From positions 1 to 38,247 of the forward strand of contig JAMPIM010000015.1 in assembly GCA_023662705.1 (NCBI GenBank): 38,247 nucleotides of DNA, written 5' to 3'. Positions 1 to 8,125 of this stretch are shown here, in pieces (positions within the stretch are counted from its first letter, which is position 1; the number at the start of each line of letters is the position of its first letter). The DNA comes from Candidatus Gastranaerophilales bacterium (GTDB taxonomy: Bacteria; Cyanobacteriota; Vampirovibrionia; Gastranaerophilales; Gastranaerophilaceae). Position numbers and translations under genes: made by a program. The notes beneath the pieces are model-generated. The model was not told where the DNA came from and searched no databases. It saw nothing but the letters and a program-made list of their open reading frames with translations.

Positions 1-51
1 CTTAGGAACTAGTGCGAAAGCGTGGGAGTTCGAGTCTCTTCATGCCCACCA
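1..51 (+). tRNA. tRNA-Leu(UAG), 3' part, cut by the window edge
   Basis: The window opens in the anticodon loop CTTAGGA, with anticodon TAG at 3-5, which would read CUA leucine codons. The 3' anticodon stem (8-12), a short class II variable arm built on GC-GAAA-GC (13-23), the T arm (stem 24-28 with 36-40, loop TTCGAGT) and the acceptor strand CATGCCC (41-47) follow. The discriminator is A, as expected for Leu, and CCA is encoded at 49-51. The 5' half lies outside the window. Confidence 0.9.
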
Positions 52-52
52 T

Positions 53-84
53 AAAGGACAGAATGAAAATTCTGTCCTTTATTT
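53..84 (+). terminator. Rho-independent terminator of the tRNA-Leu gene
   Basis: A perfect 11-bp stem (53-63 with 70-80) with loop TGAAAA follows the tRNA CCA end by one base and runs into a T-rich stretch. Confidence 0.85.
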
Positions 85-109
85 ATTGAAAATTAGAGGA
101 TAAGCCGAA

Positions 110-403
110 ATGAAAGTACAAAGCATTAATCCCGCTATTAGTGCTCCTATGCATAAAAGAAATTCGCAATGTTTTAAAGGGAATTCTGAAATTAACCCTC
201 AAGATACCGCTGTAAAAGCCTTGACAACTTTTGGTATTTGGTTTGGTTTTGGAGTCGGATTAGATTTTTTATCCAGAAAAATCCATTTTTCAAAATCACC
301 TGCTAAAAATTCATTTGCTATAAACGGTATTATCTCGAGTATAGCAGGAGGCTATGTTCTAGCCAAAGAACTTTATAATAAAAAAGCGGACACAAAATCT
401 TAA
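110..403 (+). CDS. Small membrane protein of unknown function (97 aa)
   Basis: I do not recognise the family. The N terminus (MKVQSINPA, then CFKG at about residues 22-25) resembles the short N-terminal motif of the protein at 9679 (MHIQKTNNTSFKA). Two hydrophobic stretches follow, at about residues 37-55 (ending in a glycine-rich FGFGVGLDF) and about 68-85, joined by a basic lysine-rich loop, which suggests a small inner-membrane hairpin protein. A GAGGA sequence upstream is a possible ribosome binding site, a little far from the ATG. The gene lies between the tRNA terminator and the TolC-like gene; no function is inferred. Confidence 0.65.
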   Translation: MKVQSINPAISAPMHKRNSQCFKGNSEINPQDTAVKALTTFGIWFGFGVGLDFLSRKIHFSKSPAKNSFAINGIISSIAGGYVLAKELYNKKADTKS

Positions 404-426
404 TTTCTATGTTAAAATTGCTTTGT

Positions 427-1689
427 ATGAAAAGATTAATTGCACTAACCCTGATTGTGCTGAGCATTAATAGCGCATCTGCAAAGGTTGTTAATGTCAA
501 CTTAGATGATATGCTTCAGATTGGGATTGAACATAATAACGATATTAAGATAAAAAGACTGGAGCTGGATGCAGCGGCTAAGGATATTAAAATTGCAAAC
601 AAGCTTCAAAATCCTGAATTCCAGTCAAATATTATAATGGGTAATGTTGCTCTCGGAAATTCGTCTCAAGCAGGGCTTGTGCTGCCGATTGAGGTGATGA
701 AACGCGGTGTAAGAAAAAGAGCTGCAATTGAGCAATATAATATTAAAGAAACAGAATTAAAACAGTTTGAGCATAACTATAAACTTCAAATAATGAAGGC
801 ATACTTTGATGTTTTGTATGCAAAATCAGTTTATAAAATACAACAGGACCGATTAAAGTTATTTGAGCAGTTAGTGCAAATTACAACTGATAGACCTCAG
901 GATTCACAGTCTTATGAAATTGATAATTTAAAGGCAGATATTCAATTTGCAACTCAAAAGATAGAGGTTAATCGCGCAAAAGCCGAGCTTTTAGCAAAAC
1001 AATTTGAGTTAAATAAACTGCTTAATACTGGTGATGACAGTGTTATGTATGATACCGCGGAAGCAACACTGCTTGCAGATTGGGCATTTTTGAATATAAA
1101 ACTACCTGAGTATGATTTTATAGAAAGAGTTGCTTTGAAATTCAGTTATATGATTAGGATTTCAGACTTTAATGTTAAAAAATCGCAAGAAGAACTAAAA
1201 CTTGCTAAAAGAAATCGTATTCCTGATGTCAACCTTGCGGGAGGTTATGCTTGGCAGGCGCATTCAAATGCACCAAATAATTATGGAGGTGCGTTTGTGG
1301 GATTTGGAATGGATGTACCTGTGTTATATAACTACACGCCTGATATTCAAAAAGCTGAAATCTTTTTGCAAAAAAGCAAGGCTAATAAACGAGTGTATGA
1401 ATATCAATTAAAGTTCGCATTAAAAACTGATTATAATATTTTTAAATATTCAGCGGAGAATATGGAGTATTCAAAACAAATTCTTGAGGATTCAAAAAGA
1501 ATTGTAAAACTTTCAACAGAAAACTATATTTCAGGAAAGAATACTTACTCTGATTTGGTTATTAATGAAAATGCTCATCAAGACATTCTTGCAAGTTATT
1601 TGAATGCAATGTCAAGACATTTTTATTCTTATTTGGAATTAATGCAGGATATCGGACATGATATTCTGATTGAAGATGAATTATTGTAA
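427..1689 (+). CDS. TolC-family outer-membrane efflux protein (420 aa)
   Basis: The protein has the layout of the outer membrane factor family: a signal peptide ending SASA at residue 19, then long amphipathic helices in two repeats, the first from residue about 25 and the second after about residue 230, with short beta-rich stretches (AGGYAW..) that would form the barrel. Such proteins form the exit duct of RND, ABC or type I exporters. No membrane-fusion or pump gene is adjacent, so the partner must be encoded elsewhere. An in-frame ATG at 409 would add six residues in front of the signal peptide. I prefer 427 because it begins a standard signal peptide and lies 8 nt after a -10-like TAAAAT (413-418). 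No ribosome binding site is visible before either ATG. Confidence 0.88.
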   Translation: MKRLIALTLIVLSINSASAKVVNVNLDDMLQIGIEHNNDIKIKRLELDAAAKDIKIANKLQNPEFQSNIIMGNVALGNSSQAGLVLPIEVMKRGVRKRAAIEQYNIKETELKQFEHNYKLQIMKAYFDVLYAKSVYKIQQDRLKLFEQLVQITTDRPQDSQSYEIDNLKADIQFATQKIEVNRAKAELLAKQFELNKLLNTGDDSVMYDTAEATLLADWAFLNIKLPEYDFIERVALKFSYMIRISDFNVKKSQEELKLAKRNRIPDVNLAGGYAWQAHSNAPNNYGGAFVGFGMDVPVLYNYTPDIQKAEIFLQKSKANKRVYEYQLKFALKTDYNIFKYSAENMEYSKQILEDSKRIVKLSTENYISGKNTYSDLVINENAHQDILASYLNAMSRHFYSYLELMQDIGHDILIEDELL

Positions 1690-1726
1690 ACATTTGTAAA
1701 ATTTGAAATAAACTTATAATCCCCTG

Positions 1727-1769
1727 TTGACTCCATTTTTTGTTTGATTTAAGATTGAAATGCTATAGT
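1727..1769 (+). promoter_or_regulatory. Promoter region of the S10 ribosomal operon
   Basis: Two overlapping sigma-70-like arrangements are visible: TTGACT (1727-1732), 17 nt, TAAGAT (1750-1755); and an extended -10, TGCTATAGT (1761-1769), with TTGTTT 18 nt upstream. Either leaves a leader of about 95-115 nt before rpsJ. A third, weaker TATAAT lies at 1715-1720. Which one is used cannot be told from the sequence. Confidence 0.55.
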
Positions 1770-1871
1770 CGAAAGAAATTCATAGCCAATCGGAAAAGAT
1801 ACTGGAATAGCAAATTTCAGGCTCTATGCTGATTGAAACAGTAGTTAAATACAAATATAAAGGAATTAAAA

Positions 1872-2198
1872 ATGACAGGTACAAAACAAGGTTCAAGACA
1901 AAGAATTAGAGTTTGTTTAAGATCTTACGAACACAAATTGGTTGACGTATCAGCTGAAAAAATCGTAGAAACTGCAAAAAGAACAGACGCTAAAGTTGCC
2001 GGTCCTATTCCTTTACCTACAAAAAGACGTATTTATTGCGTATTACGTTCACCACACGTTGATAAAAAATCACGTGAACACTTTGAGATTAGAACTCATA
2101 AACGTATTATCGATATTTACGAACCTACTCAACAAACAACTGAAGAATTGAGTAGATTAGACTTACCTGCTGGTGTTGATATCGAAGTTAAATTATAA
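1872..2198 (+). CDS. rpsJ: 30S ribosomal protein S10 (108 aa)
   Basis: S10 of the small-subunit head; it also serves as NusE in transcription antitermination in bacteria. The sequence shows the family core: RIRVCLRSYEHKLVD near the N terminus, the GPIPLPTKRR loop and the SREHFEIRTHKRIIDI stretch. Length is near the usual 100-105 residues. It is the first gene of the ribosomal operon here, preceded by a leader of about 100 nt with AAAGGA just before the start codon. Unlike the common rpsJ-rplC arrangement, a structured spacer of about 200 nt separates it from rplC. Confidence 0.97.
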   Translation: MTGTKQGSRQRIRVCLRSYEHKLVDVSAEKIVETAKRTDAKVAGPIPLPTKRRIYCVLRSPHVDKKSREHFEIRTHKRIIDIYEPTQQTTEELSRLDLPAGVDIEVKL

Positions 2199-2242
2199 TA
2201 TTAACTTTCGTTAAATACCACAAACATTGAAAACTTAATAAG

Positions 2243-2305
2243 CATTATGCATATAATGTGAACTACAACGTTTTAGGTAAGACGTGGGGAACGAATGTTC
2301 CTAAA
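2243..2305 (+). promoter_or_regulatory. Hairpins in the rpsJ-rplC spacer
   Basis: The 207-nt spacer 2199-2405 contains CATTAT-gcat-ATAATG (2243-2258) and GGAAC-gaat-GTTCC (2288-2301). The second could alternatively pair as TTTAGG (2272-2277) with CCTAAA (2300-2305), so two exclusive folds are possible. No coding potential or U-tract is seen. It may be an attenuation, processing or ribosomal-protein binding region; this is inference. Confidence 0.4.
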
Positions 2306-2405
2306 GGTAAAGAAAAGGCAGTAGCGCTCGCAAGATGAAAGGCATAGAATTGATGTTTTCAGCATTAGGTTGAATTATGTCAAATTGTGCCAGAAAGGAA
2401 AAAAT

Positions 2406-3044
2406 ATGACACTAGGTGTAATAGGAAAGAAACTTGGAATGACTCAAATCTTTGATTCAGAAGGTTTGGCAGTTCCTGTAACCGTAATCAAAGTTGATTC
2501 AACTGTTGTAACTCAGGTTAAAACTGTTGAAACTGACGGTTATAATGCTATACAAGTTGGTACAATTGCAGCAAAAGAAAAACACTTAACAAAAGCTGAA
2601 ATTGGACACTTCAAGAAAAACGGTTTGAACAACTACAGACACTTACAAGAATTCAGAGTTGAAAATCCTGCTGATTACAAAGTTGGTCAGGAAATCGACT
2701 TAGCAGCAGTTCTTGCAGAAGTTCAAAAAGTTGATGTAACAGGTACTTCAATAGGTAAAGGTTTCCAAGGTACAGTTAAAAGATGGAACTTTGGAAGAGG
2801 ACCAATGGCTCACGGTTCTAAAAACCACAGAGAACCGGGTTCAATCGGTGCTGGTACAACTCCTAGCCGTGTTATCAAAGGTAAAAGAATGGCTGGTAAC
2901 ATGGGTAACGAAAGAGTTACAATTACTAAACTTAAACTTGTTAAAGTTGATGCTGAAAACGGTTTAGTATTAGTAAAAGGTTCAGTTCCAGGCTGCGAAG
3001 GAAGATTAGTAACAATCGTTCCTACAAGAACAAAATGGAATTAA
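2406..3044 (+). CDS. rplC: 50S ribosomal protein L3 (212 aa)
   Basis: L3 binds 23S rRNA near the peptidyl-transferase centre and is an early assembly protein. The start is set at 2406 (MTLGVIGKKLGMTQIF), where the family normally begins; AAAGGA at 2394-2399 supports it. The longer reading from 2370 adds twelve atypical residues without a ribosome binding site. The conserved central segment GKGFQGTVKRWNFGRGPMAHGSKNHREPGSIG and the GKRMAGNMG motif are present, and the length matches the bacterial family. It is separated from rplD by an 88-nt spacer. Confidence 0.97.
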   Translation: MTLGVIGKKLGMTQIFDSEGLAVPVTVIKVDSTVVTQVKTVETDGYNAIQVGTIAAKEKHLTKAEIGHFKKNGLNNYRHLQEFRVENPADYKVGQEIDLAAVLAEVQKVDVTGTSIGKGFQGTVKRWNFGRGPMAHGSKNHREPGSIGAGTTPSRVIKGKRMAGNMGNERVTITKLKLVKVDAENGLVLVKGSVPGCEGRLVTIVPTRTKWN

Positions 3045-3132
3045 TCGAAAGTAAATAGTAATTTATAAACCGCTTCTGCCATATAAAACGCAATAGCGAA
3101 AGGGGTAGACGGAAAGCAAAAGGAAAAGAAAA

Positions 3133-3759
3133 ATGTCAAAACAATTATTGAATACAAATGGTGAAAAGTTAGGTGAAATTACTCTTAACGAAGCTGTATT
3201 TGGCGTTGAACCAAACCTTCATGTAATGCACTTAGCTCTTAGAAGACAACTAAACAACGCAAGACAAGGTTCTGCTTGTGCTAAAACAAGAGCAGAAGTT
3301 TCAGGCGGCGGACGTAAACCATGGAAACAAAAAGGTACCGGACGTGCTAGAGCAGGTTCAACTCGTTCTCCATTGTTCGCTGGTGGTGGTGTAATCTTTG
3401 GACCAAAACCAAGAAGCTTTGAAATCAATATGCCGCAAAAAGCAAGAAAATTAGCTCTTAAATCAGCATTAAGCGCAAGAGAAGAACAATTAGTTGTTGT
3501 AAAAGATTTCTCAGCAATTACTGAACCTAAAACAAAATTAATGGCTGGTATTATCAAGTCATTAAACTTAAACGGTAAAATTCTTGTTATCGCTGATACA
3601 TTAGCTGAAGAAAACAAAAACCTAAGTTTAGCAGCAGGTAATATTCCATCAGTAAAATTATTATTACCTTCTAACTTAAACGTAAAAGACTTACTTGAAG
3701 CAGATTTCGTTGTAATGACTGAAAAAGCTGTTAATGATATTACAGAAAGGTTGCAATAA
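3133..3759 (+). CDS. rplD: 50S ribosomal protein L4 (208 aa)
   Basis: L4 is an early-assembling large-subunit protein lining the peptide exit tunnel. The tunnel loop is recognisable at about residues 40-85 (RQGSACAKTRAEVSGGGRKPWKQKGTGRARAGSTRSP), followed by the globular Rossmann-like half. Length is typical. AAAGGAAAAGAAAA precedes the start. The stop codon overlaps the rplW start by one base (TAATG), implying translational coupling. In E. coli L4 represses its own operon through the leader; whether it does so here is not visible. Confidence 0.97.
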   Translation: MSKQLLNTNGEKLGEITLNEAVFGVEPNLHVMHLALRRQLNNARQGSACAKTRAEVSGGGRKPWKQKGTGRARAGSTRSPLFAGGGVIFGPKPRSFEINMPQKARKLALKSALSAREEQLVVVKDFSAITEPKTKLMAGIIKSLNLNGKILVIADTLAEENKNLSLAAGNIPSVKLLLPSNLNVKDLLEADFVVMTEKAVNDITERLQ

Positions 3760-4067
3760 TGAGTAAAGATAGAACAAACATAGAAAAATTATACGATGTT
3801 ATTAAAAGACCAATCGTAACTGAAAAATCAATGATGGCAACAACTTTGGGTCAATACACTTTTGAAGTTAACATGAACGCTACAAAAGTTGAAATCGCTC
3901 AAGCTGTAGAATTAGCTTTTCCTGGCAGAAAAGTTAAGAAAGTTAGAACAGTTTATATGCCATCACACGAAAAAAGAATGGGATACAAATTCGGTAGAAC
4001 AGATTCTTCTAAAAAAGCAATCGTAACTATTGAAGGTGACCCAATTGAAGAATTGACTGCTATCTAG
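3759..4067 (+). CDS. rplW: 50S ribosomal protein L23 (102 aa)
   Basis: L23 sits at the tunnel exit and forms a docking site for trigger factor and SRP. The family motifs IKRPIVTEKSM near the N terminus and the FEVNMNATKVEIAQAVELAFPGRKVKKVRTV core are present. Length is normal. Its ATG overlaps the rplD stop by one base, so it is probably translated by coupling. Confidence 0.97.
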   Translation: MSKDRTNIEKLYDVIKRPIVTEKSMMATTLGQYTFEVNMNATKVEIAQAVELAFPGRKVKKVRTVYMPSHEKRMGYKFGRTDSSKKAIVTIEGDPIEELTAI

Positions 4068-4115
4068 TCAACTCAAATGTAAATAGCCAAAAAGATAATT
4101 ATAGGAGAAAATAAA

Positions 4116-4943
4116 ATGGCAATTCGTAAAATTAATCCGACATCTCCGGGACAAAGAGGTATGACAAAGAGTGATTATCAAGAAATCACTACTTCAACTC
4201 CTGAAAAATCTTTATTGAAGAAATTAAACAAGACTTCTGGTAGAAACAATACCGGTAGAATCACTTGTAGACATAAAGGTGGCGGTGTTAAACAATCTTA
4301 CCGTATCATCGACTTCAAAAGAGAAAAATTCGGTGTACCTGCAACAGTTAAAACTATTGAATACGATCCAAACAGAAATGTTAGAATCTCATTAGTTTTC
4401 TATGCAGACGGTGAAAAAAGATATATCTTAACTCCGGAAGGACTTAACGTAGGCGATGTAATCGTAAGCGGTCCTGAAGCACCTATCCAAACAGGTAACG
4501 CTTTACCATTAGAATTAATTCCACTTGGTACAATTGTACACAACTTAGAATTAATCCCGGGCAGAGGCGGTAAAATGGTTCGTTCAGCTGGTAACTTTGC
4601 ACAAGTTATGGCTAAAGAAGGAAACTATGTAACAGTTAAATTACCTTCAGGTGAAATGAGAATGGTTAGAAAAGAGTGTATGGCAACAGTTGGTACACTT
4701 GGCAACTCAGAATTCAAAAACTTGAAAATCGGTAAAGCTGGTAGAAAAAGATACATGGGCGTTAGACCTACAGTACGTGGTGTAACAATGAACCCTTGTG
4801 ATCACCCTCACGGTGGTGGTGAAGGTAAAACCGGTCCTGGCGGACACCCTAAAACACCTTGGGGCAAACCTGCTCTTGGTTACAAAACAAGAAAGAAAAA
4901 TAAAGCGTCTGACAAACTTATCGTTCGTCGCCGCAAGAAGTAA
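4116..4943 (+). CDS. rplB: 50S ribosomal protein L2 (275 aa)
   Basis: L2 contacts 23S rRNA at the peptidyl-transferase centre and a subunit bridge. Visible signatures are GRNNTGRITCRHKGGGVK near the N terminus, the SH3/OB-like centre, and the C-terminal VRGVTMNPCDHPHGGGEGK block that carries the conserved histidine, ending in a basic RRRKK tail. Full length. ATAGGAG precedes the ATG. It is followed by a strong hairpin in the spacer before rpsS. Confidence 0.98.
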   Translation: MAIRKINPTSPGQRGMTKSDYQEITTSTPEKSLLKKLNKTSGRNNTGRITCRHKGGGVKQSYRIIDFKREKFGVPATVKTIEYDPNRNVRISLVFYADGEKRYILTPEGLNVGDVIVSGPEAPIQTGNALPLELIPLGTIVHNLELIPGRGGKMVRSAGNFAQVMAKEGNYVTVKLPSGEMRMVRKECMATVGTLGNSEFKNLKIGKAGRKRYMGVRPTVRGVTMNPCDHPHGGGEGKTGPGGHPKTPWGKPALGYKTRKKNKASDKLIVRRRKK

Positions 4944-4949
4944 AATTTG

Positions 4950-4991
4950 TGCGTAATGGGTAAATATTAAGAAATATTTACCCGAAGCGCA
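4950..4991 (+). promoter_or_regulatory. Strong hairpin in the rplB-rpsS spacer
   Basis: An 11-bp stem, GGGTAAATATT (4958-4968) with AATATTTACCC (4973-4983), has loop AAGA. An outer TGCG (4950-4953) pairs with CGCA (4988-4991). It is followed by A8 rather than T, so it is not a standard terminator for the plus strand. It could attenuate, protect or mark a processing site between the two halves of the operon. Confidence 0.55.
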
Positions 4992-5039
4992 AAAAAAATA
5001 ATTACAAACATTATTATAAATAATACAAAGGAGAAATTA

Positions 5040-5318
5040 ATGGCACGTTCATTAAAAAAGGGCCCATACGTAGAAGAAGCTCTTCAAAAGAAAATTAACA
5101 AGATGAATGAAAATTCAGAACATAAAGTTGTTAAGACTTGGTCAAGAGCATCCATGATTATTCCTGATATGCTTGGACACACCATTGCTGTTCACAACGG
5201 CAAAACTCACGTTCCGGTATATGTTACAGAGCAAATGATCGGACACAAATTGGGTGAATTTGCGCCTACAAGAATGTACAAAGGGCACGCAGCTGATAAA
5301 ACAGCTAAGAGAAAATAA
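5040..5318 (+). CDS. rpsS: 30S ribosomal protein S19 (92 aa)
   Basis: S19 belongs to the small-subunit head and pairs with S13. The family opening MARSLKKGPYVEE and the HNGKTHVPVYVTEQMIGHKLGEFAPTR block are intact, with the expected basic C-terminal tail. Length is normal. AAAGGAG precedes the ATG. It follows the hairpin-bearing spacer after rplB and precedes rplV by 36 nt. Confidence 0.98.
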   Translation: MARSLKKGPYVEEALQKKINKMNENSEHKVVKTWSRASMIIPDMLGHTIAVHNGKTHVPVYVTEQMIGHKLGEFAPTRMYKGHAADKTAKRK

Positions 5319-5354
5319 TTGATTAAGAATTAATTAAAAAAAAGGAAAATAAAA

Positions 5355-5690
5355 ATGGAAGCTAAATCAAGACAAACAGATATAAAAATGACAGCAAGAA
5401 AACTTCGCAGAGTTATCAACGAAGTTAGAGGTAAAGCTGTTAACGAAGCTCTTGACATGTTACGTTTTATGCCTTACTTTGCAGCAAGAGTAGTTGAAAA
5501 GAACGTTAAAGCTGCAGCAGCTAACGCATTTGAACTCGCTGGTGTAAGATCAGAATCATTAAAAGTTTCTGAAATCTTCGCTGATGAAAGCGTATCATAC
5601 AAAAGAGGTAAACCAAGAGCTCAAGGTCGTATTTACAAGAGACTCAAACGTACATCTCACCTCACAGTAAAAGTTAGTGATGCAAAATAA
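5355..5690 (+). CDS. rplV: 50S ribosomal protein L22 (111 aa)
   Basis: L22 extends a beta hairpin into the exit tunnel. The N-terminal KMTARKLRRVINEVRGK helix region and the C-terminal hairpin SYKRGKPRAQGRIYKRLKRTSHLTV are recognisable. Length is typical. AAAGGAAA precedes the start. The gene ends 15 nt before rpsC. Confidence 0.97.
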   Translation: MEAKSRQTDIKMTARKLRRVINEVRGKAVNEALDMLRFMPYFAARVVEKNVKAAAANAFELAGVRSESLKVSEIFADESVSYKRGKPRAQGRIYKRLKRTSHLTVKVSDAK

Positions 5691-5705
5691 ATAAGGAAAT
5701 AAAAA

Positions 5706-6440
5706 ATGGGACAAAAAACACATCCAACCGGATTTAGAGTAGGTGTAATCAGATCTTGGGCAAGCACATGGTATGCAAAAGTTAAAGATTATGCTGAATT
5801 CGTAGCAGAAGATGCTAAAATCAGAAAATTTGTTAAGAAGAAACTATATGCAGCAGGTGTTGCAAATATTTTGATCGATAGAAAATCACAAAGCTTAACT
5901 ATTACGGTTGTAACAGCTAAACCTGGTATCGTAGTAGGCAGAGGCGGTCAAGGTATTGAAGAACTTAAAGCGGAAGTTTCTAAATATTTAGGCAAACCGG
6001 TAATCATCAATGTGGTTGAAGTTGCTAGAATTGATGTTGATGCTTTATTGGTAGCAGAAGCAGTAGCACAACAGCTTGAAAAACGTGTTGCATTCAGACG
6101 TGCAATGAAACAAGCAATGCAAAGAACAATGAGAGCAGGCGCTCAAGGTATCAAAATTATGGTATCAGGACGTTTAGGCGGTGCTGAAATCGCTCGTTCA
6201 GAATGGGCTAAAGAAGGAAGAATCCCTCTTCAAACTCTTAGAGCTGATGTTGACTATGGTTTCACTGAAGCAGATACAATCATGGGTAAGATTGGTGTTA
6301 AAGTTTGGATTTTCAAAGGCAACTTAATGCCTGGTGAAAAAGCAGACATGAACATCAAATCAAAAGACTCAAAACCATCAACAGGTGAAAGATTTAACAA
6401 CGGCAGACGTGGTAAACGCAGACCTGTAGAAACAAAATAG
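5706..6440 (+). CDS. rpsC: 30S ribosomal protein S3 (244 aa)
   Basis: S3 lines the mRNA entry channel. It opens with MGQKTHPTGFRVGVIR, then has a type II KH domain with its GRGGQGIEELK loop (about residues 79-89). The C-terminal S3 domain follows (RTMRAGAQGIKIMVSGRLGGAEIARSEW), and a basic tail ends the protein. Slightly longer than the minimum because of the tail. ATAAGGA precedes the ATG; rplP follows after 21 nt. Confidence 0.98.
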   Translation: MGQKTHPTGFRVGVIRSWASTWYAKVKDYAEFVAEDAKIRKFVKKKLYAAGVANILIDRKSQSLTITVVTAKPGIVVGRGGQGIEELKAEVSKYLGKPVIINVVEVARIDVDALLVAEAVAQQLEKRVAFRRAMKQAMQRTMRAGAQGIKIMVSGRLGGAEIARSEWAKEGRIPLQTLRADVDYGFTEADTIMGKIGVKVWIFKGNLMPGEKADMNIKSKDSKPSTGERFNNGRRGKRRPVETK

Positions 6441-6461
6441 TAAATTAGGAGAACAATAATA

Positions 6462-6875
6462 ATGTTAATGCCAAAGAAAACAAAATACCGCAAGATGATG
6501 AAAGGTAGAATGAAAGGTACTGAAACAAGAGGTACTGAGTTCGAATTTGGTCGTTACGCATTAAGAGCTGTAGAACCTGGCTGGATTACAAGCCGTCAGA
6601 TAGAAGCAGCAAGACGTGCAATGACTCGTGAAATCAAACGTGGCGGTAACGTTTGGATTAAAATATTCCCGGATAAACCGATTACTGCAAAACCTGCAGA
6701 AACTCGTATGGGTTCAGGTAAAGGTAACGTAGAATACTGGGTAGCTGTAGTAAAACCAAACAGAATTCTTTTCGAACTTGACTATTTCGATAGAGCAACT
6801 GCTGTTAGAGCATTAGAACTAGCTGCACAAAAATTACCTATCAAAGTTAAAGTTGTTGAGAAAGAATCTGTATAA
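6462..6875 (+). CDS. rplP: 50S ribosomal protein L16 (137 aa)
   Basis: L16 organises the A-site region of the large subunit. It begins MLMPKKTKYRK and keeps the GRMKGTETRG loop, the RWI-type ITSRQIEAARRAMTREIKRGG helix and the RMGSGKGNVEYWVAVVKPNRILFEL core. Length is normal. TTAGGAG lies upstream. The start at 6462 (MLMP) matches the family; an internal ATG two codons on is less likely. Confidence 0.97.
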   Translation: MLMPKKTKYRKMMKGRMKGTETRGTEFEFGRYALRAVEPGWITSRQIEAARRAMTREIKRGGNVWIKIFPDKPITAKPAETRMGSGKGNVEYWVAVVKPNRILFELDYFDRATAVRALELAAQKLPIKVKVVEKESV

Positions 6876-6890
6876 TAAGGAAAAATAACA

Positions 6891-7088
6891 ATGAAATTAA
6901 GTGAAATGCGTGAAAAAACAGTTGAAGAGTTAAAACAGTTTGTTGTTGATTCTAAAAAACAATTGTTAGATTGCAGAATCAAGAAATCAATGCATAAATT
7001 AGAAAACACAGCAGAAATTTCTAAAACAAAACGTTTAATTGCTCAAGCTAAGACTGTAATTAAGGAAAAAGAGGTGGCAAATGCCTAA
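6891..7088 (+). CDS. rpmC: 50S ribosomal protein L29 (65 aa)
   Basis: A small helical large-subunit protein near the tunnel exit. The MKLSEMREKTVEELKQFVVDSKKQLLDCRIKK opening and a second helix with KTKRLIAQAKTVIKEKE fit the two-helix hairpin of the family. ATAAGGA precedes it. Its last 8 bases overlap the start of rpsQ, implying coupled translation. Confidence 0.95.
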   Translation: MKLSEMREKTVEELKQFVVDSKKQLLDCRIKKSMHKLENTAEISKTKRLIAQAKTVIKEKEVANA

Positions 7089-7326
7089 GAAAGAAAAACA
7101 AGGTGTAGTTATCAGCGACAAAATGGACAAAACAATTGTTGTAAAAGTTGCTTCATACAATCCACACCCAAAATATAAGAAAATTATTGAATCAAACAAA
7201 AACTACAAAGCTCATGATGCTAACAATGAATGTGGTATTGGCGATACAGTAAGAATTATCGAATCAAAACCAATTTCAGGCGGCAAAAGATGGGTTCTTG
7301 AATCTATCGTAGAAAAAGCTAAGTAG
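7081..7326 (+). CDS. rpsQ: 30S ribosomal protein S17 (81 aa)
   Basis: An OB-fold primary 16S rRNA-binding protein. The conserved GVVISDKMDKTIVVKV strand, HPKYKKIIESNKNYKAHD and the GDTVRIIESKPISGGKRWVL block are present. Length matches the family. It overlaps rpmC by 8 nt, with GAGGTGGC just upstream of the ATG as ribosome binding site. Confidence 0.97.
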   Translation: MPKKEKQGVVISDKMDKTIVVKVASYNPHPKYKKIIESNKNYKAHDANNECGIGDTVRIIESKPISGGKRWVLESIVEKAK

Positions 7327-7338
7327 TAAATTAAAAAT

Positions 7339-7383
7339 CCTCTTTAGGGTGAAGCAAAACGCATGCTTCATGGACGAAAGAGG
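7339..7383 (+). promoter_or_regulatory. Two-tier hairpin in the rpsQ-rplN spacer
   Basis: CCTCTTT (7339-7345) pairs with AAAGAGG (7377-7383) and encloses GTGAAGC (7349-7355) paired with GCTTCAT (7365-7371, one G-T pair). The loop is AAAACGCAT. The rplN ribosome binding site lies a few bases beyond. It is not a terminator because there is no U-tract. Confidence 0.55.
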
Positions 7384-7405
7384 GAAGTAAAAAGGAAACG
7401 GAAAA

Positions 7406-7774
7406 ATGATACAACAAGAAACTAGACTAGTAGTAGCAGATAATACAGGTGCTAAAGAATTGTTAGTTATCCGTGTAATGGGTAGCTCAAACAAGAAATT
7501 CGCTGCAGTTGGTGATGTTGTTGTTGCAACTGTTAAAGATGCAACTCCAAATATGACAGTTAAAAAATCTGAAGTTGTAAAAGCAGTTATCGTTAGAACA
7601 AAACACGACATCAAACGTGCTGACGGTTCTGTAATCAGATTTGATGAAAACGCAGCAGTAATCATTAACAAAGATGGTAACCCAAGAGGAACCCGTGTAT
7701 TCGGACCTGTAGCAAGGGAATTGAGAGACAAAAACTTCATGAAGATTGTTTCTCTTGCACCGGAAGTAATTTAG
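7406..7774 (+). CDS. rplN: 50S ribosomal protein L14 (122 aa)
   Basis: L14 forms inter-subunit bridge B8. It begins MIQQETRLVVADNTGAKELLVIRVMG, and the KKSEVVKAVIVRTK and DGNPRGTRVFGPVARELRD blocks are intact. Exactly the usual 122 residues. AAAGGAAACGG precedes the ATG. rplX follows after 12 nt. Confidence 0.98.
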   Translation: MIQQETRLVVADNTGAKELLVIRVMGSSNKKFAAVGDVVVATVKDATPNMTVKKSEVVKAVIVRTKHDIKRADGSVIRFDENAAVIINKDGNPRGTRVFGPVARELRDKNFMKIVSLAPEVI

Positions 7775-7786
7775 TAGGAGTCAGAC

Positions 7787-8125
7787 ATGGCAGATAATAA
7801 TAAAAAAAGCTTGCATGTAAAAACAGGTGATAGAGTTATCATCACAGCAGGCAAAGATAAAGGAAAAACAGGTAATGTTAAAAAAGCAATCCCTTCAGAA
7901 GGACAAGTAATTGTTGAAGGTGCTAATATGATTACCAAGGCTACAAAAGCTAACCCTGCATACGGTATTCAAGGCGGATTGATTAAGAAGGAAGCTCCTC
8001 TTGATTCATCTAACGTAATGATCGTTTGCCCTAGCTGCGAAAAGCCTACCAGAATTAAACATGCAGAAGTGGACGGTAAAAAAGTTCGCGTTTGCAAAAA
8101 ATGTGGTGAACAGTTAGACGCTTAG
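7787..8125 (+). CDS. rplX: 50S ribosomal protein L24 with a Cys4 C-terminal segment (112 aa)
   Basis: L24 is an early assembly protein at the tunnel exit. The KOW motif is seen as VKTGDRVIITAGKDKGKTGNVKKAIP, followed by VIVEGANMITKA. The C-terminal part carries CPSC and CKKC pairs (about residues 87-90 and 104-107), the zinc-ribbon-like C+ form found in some bacteria. TAGGAG precedes the ATG. A hairpin overlaps its stop codon and reaches into the spacer before rplE. Confidence 0.96.
   Translation: MADNNKKSLHVKTGDRVIITAGKDKGKTGNVKKAIPSEGQVIVEGANMITKATKANPAYGIQGGLIKKEAPLDSSNVMIVCPSCEKPTRIKHAEVDGKKVRVCKKCGEQLDA

Noticed and set aside
2370..2405. Longer L3 reading from 2370
   Set aside because: The family begins MTLGVIGKKLGMTQ, and the ribosome binding site AAAGGA stands before 2406.
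3219..3617. 132-codon minus-strand frame opposite rplD, and similar frames opposite rplN, rplP and rplK
   Set aside because: They are shadows of well-conserved ribosomal genes, with no start signals and no recognisable protein features.
4950..4991. Plus-strand terminator between rplB and rpsS
   Set aside because: The stem is followed by eight A, not T, and the operon plainly continues. Kept as a structured spacer.
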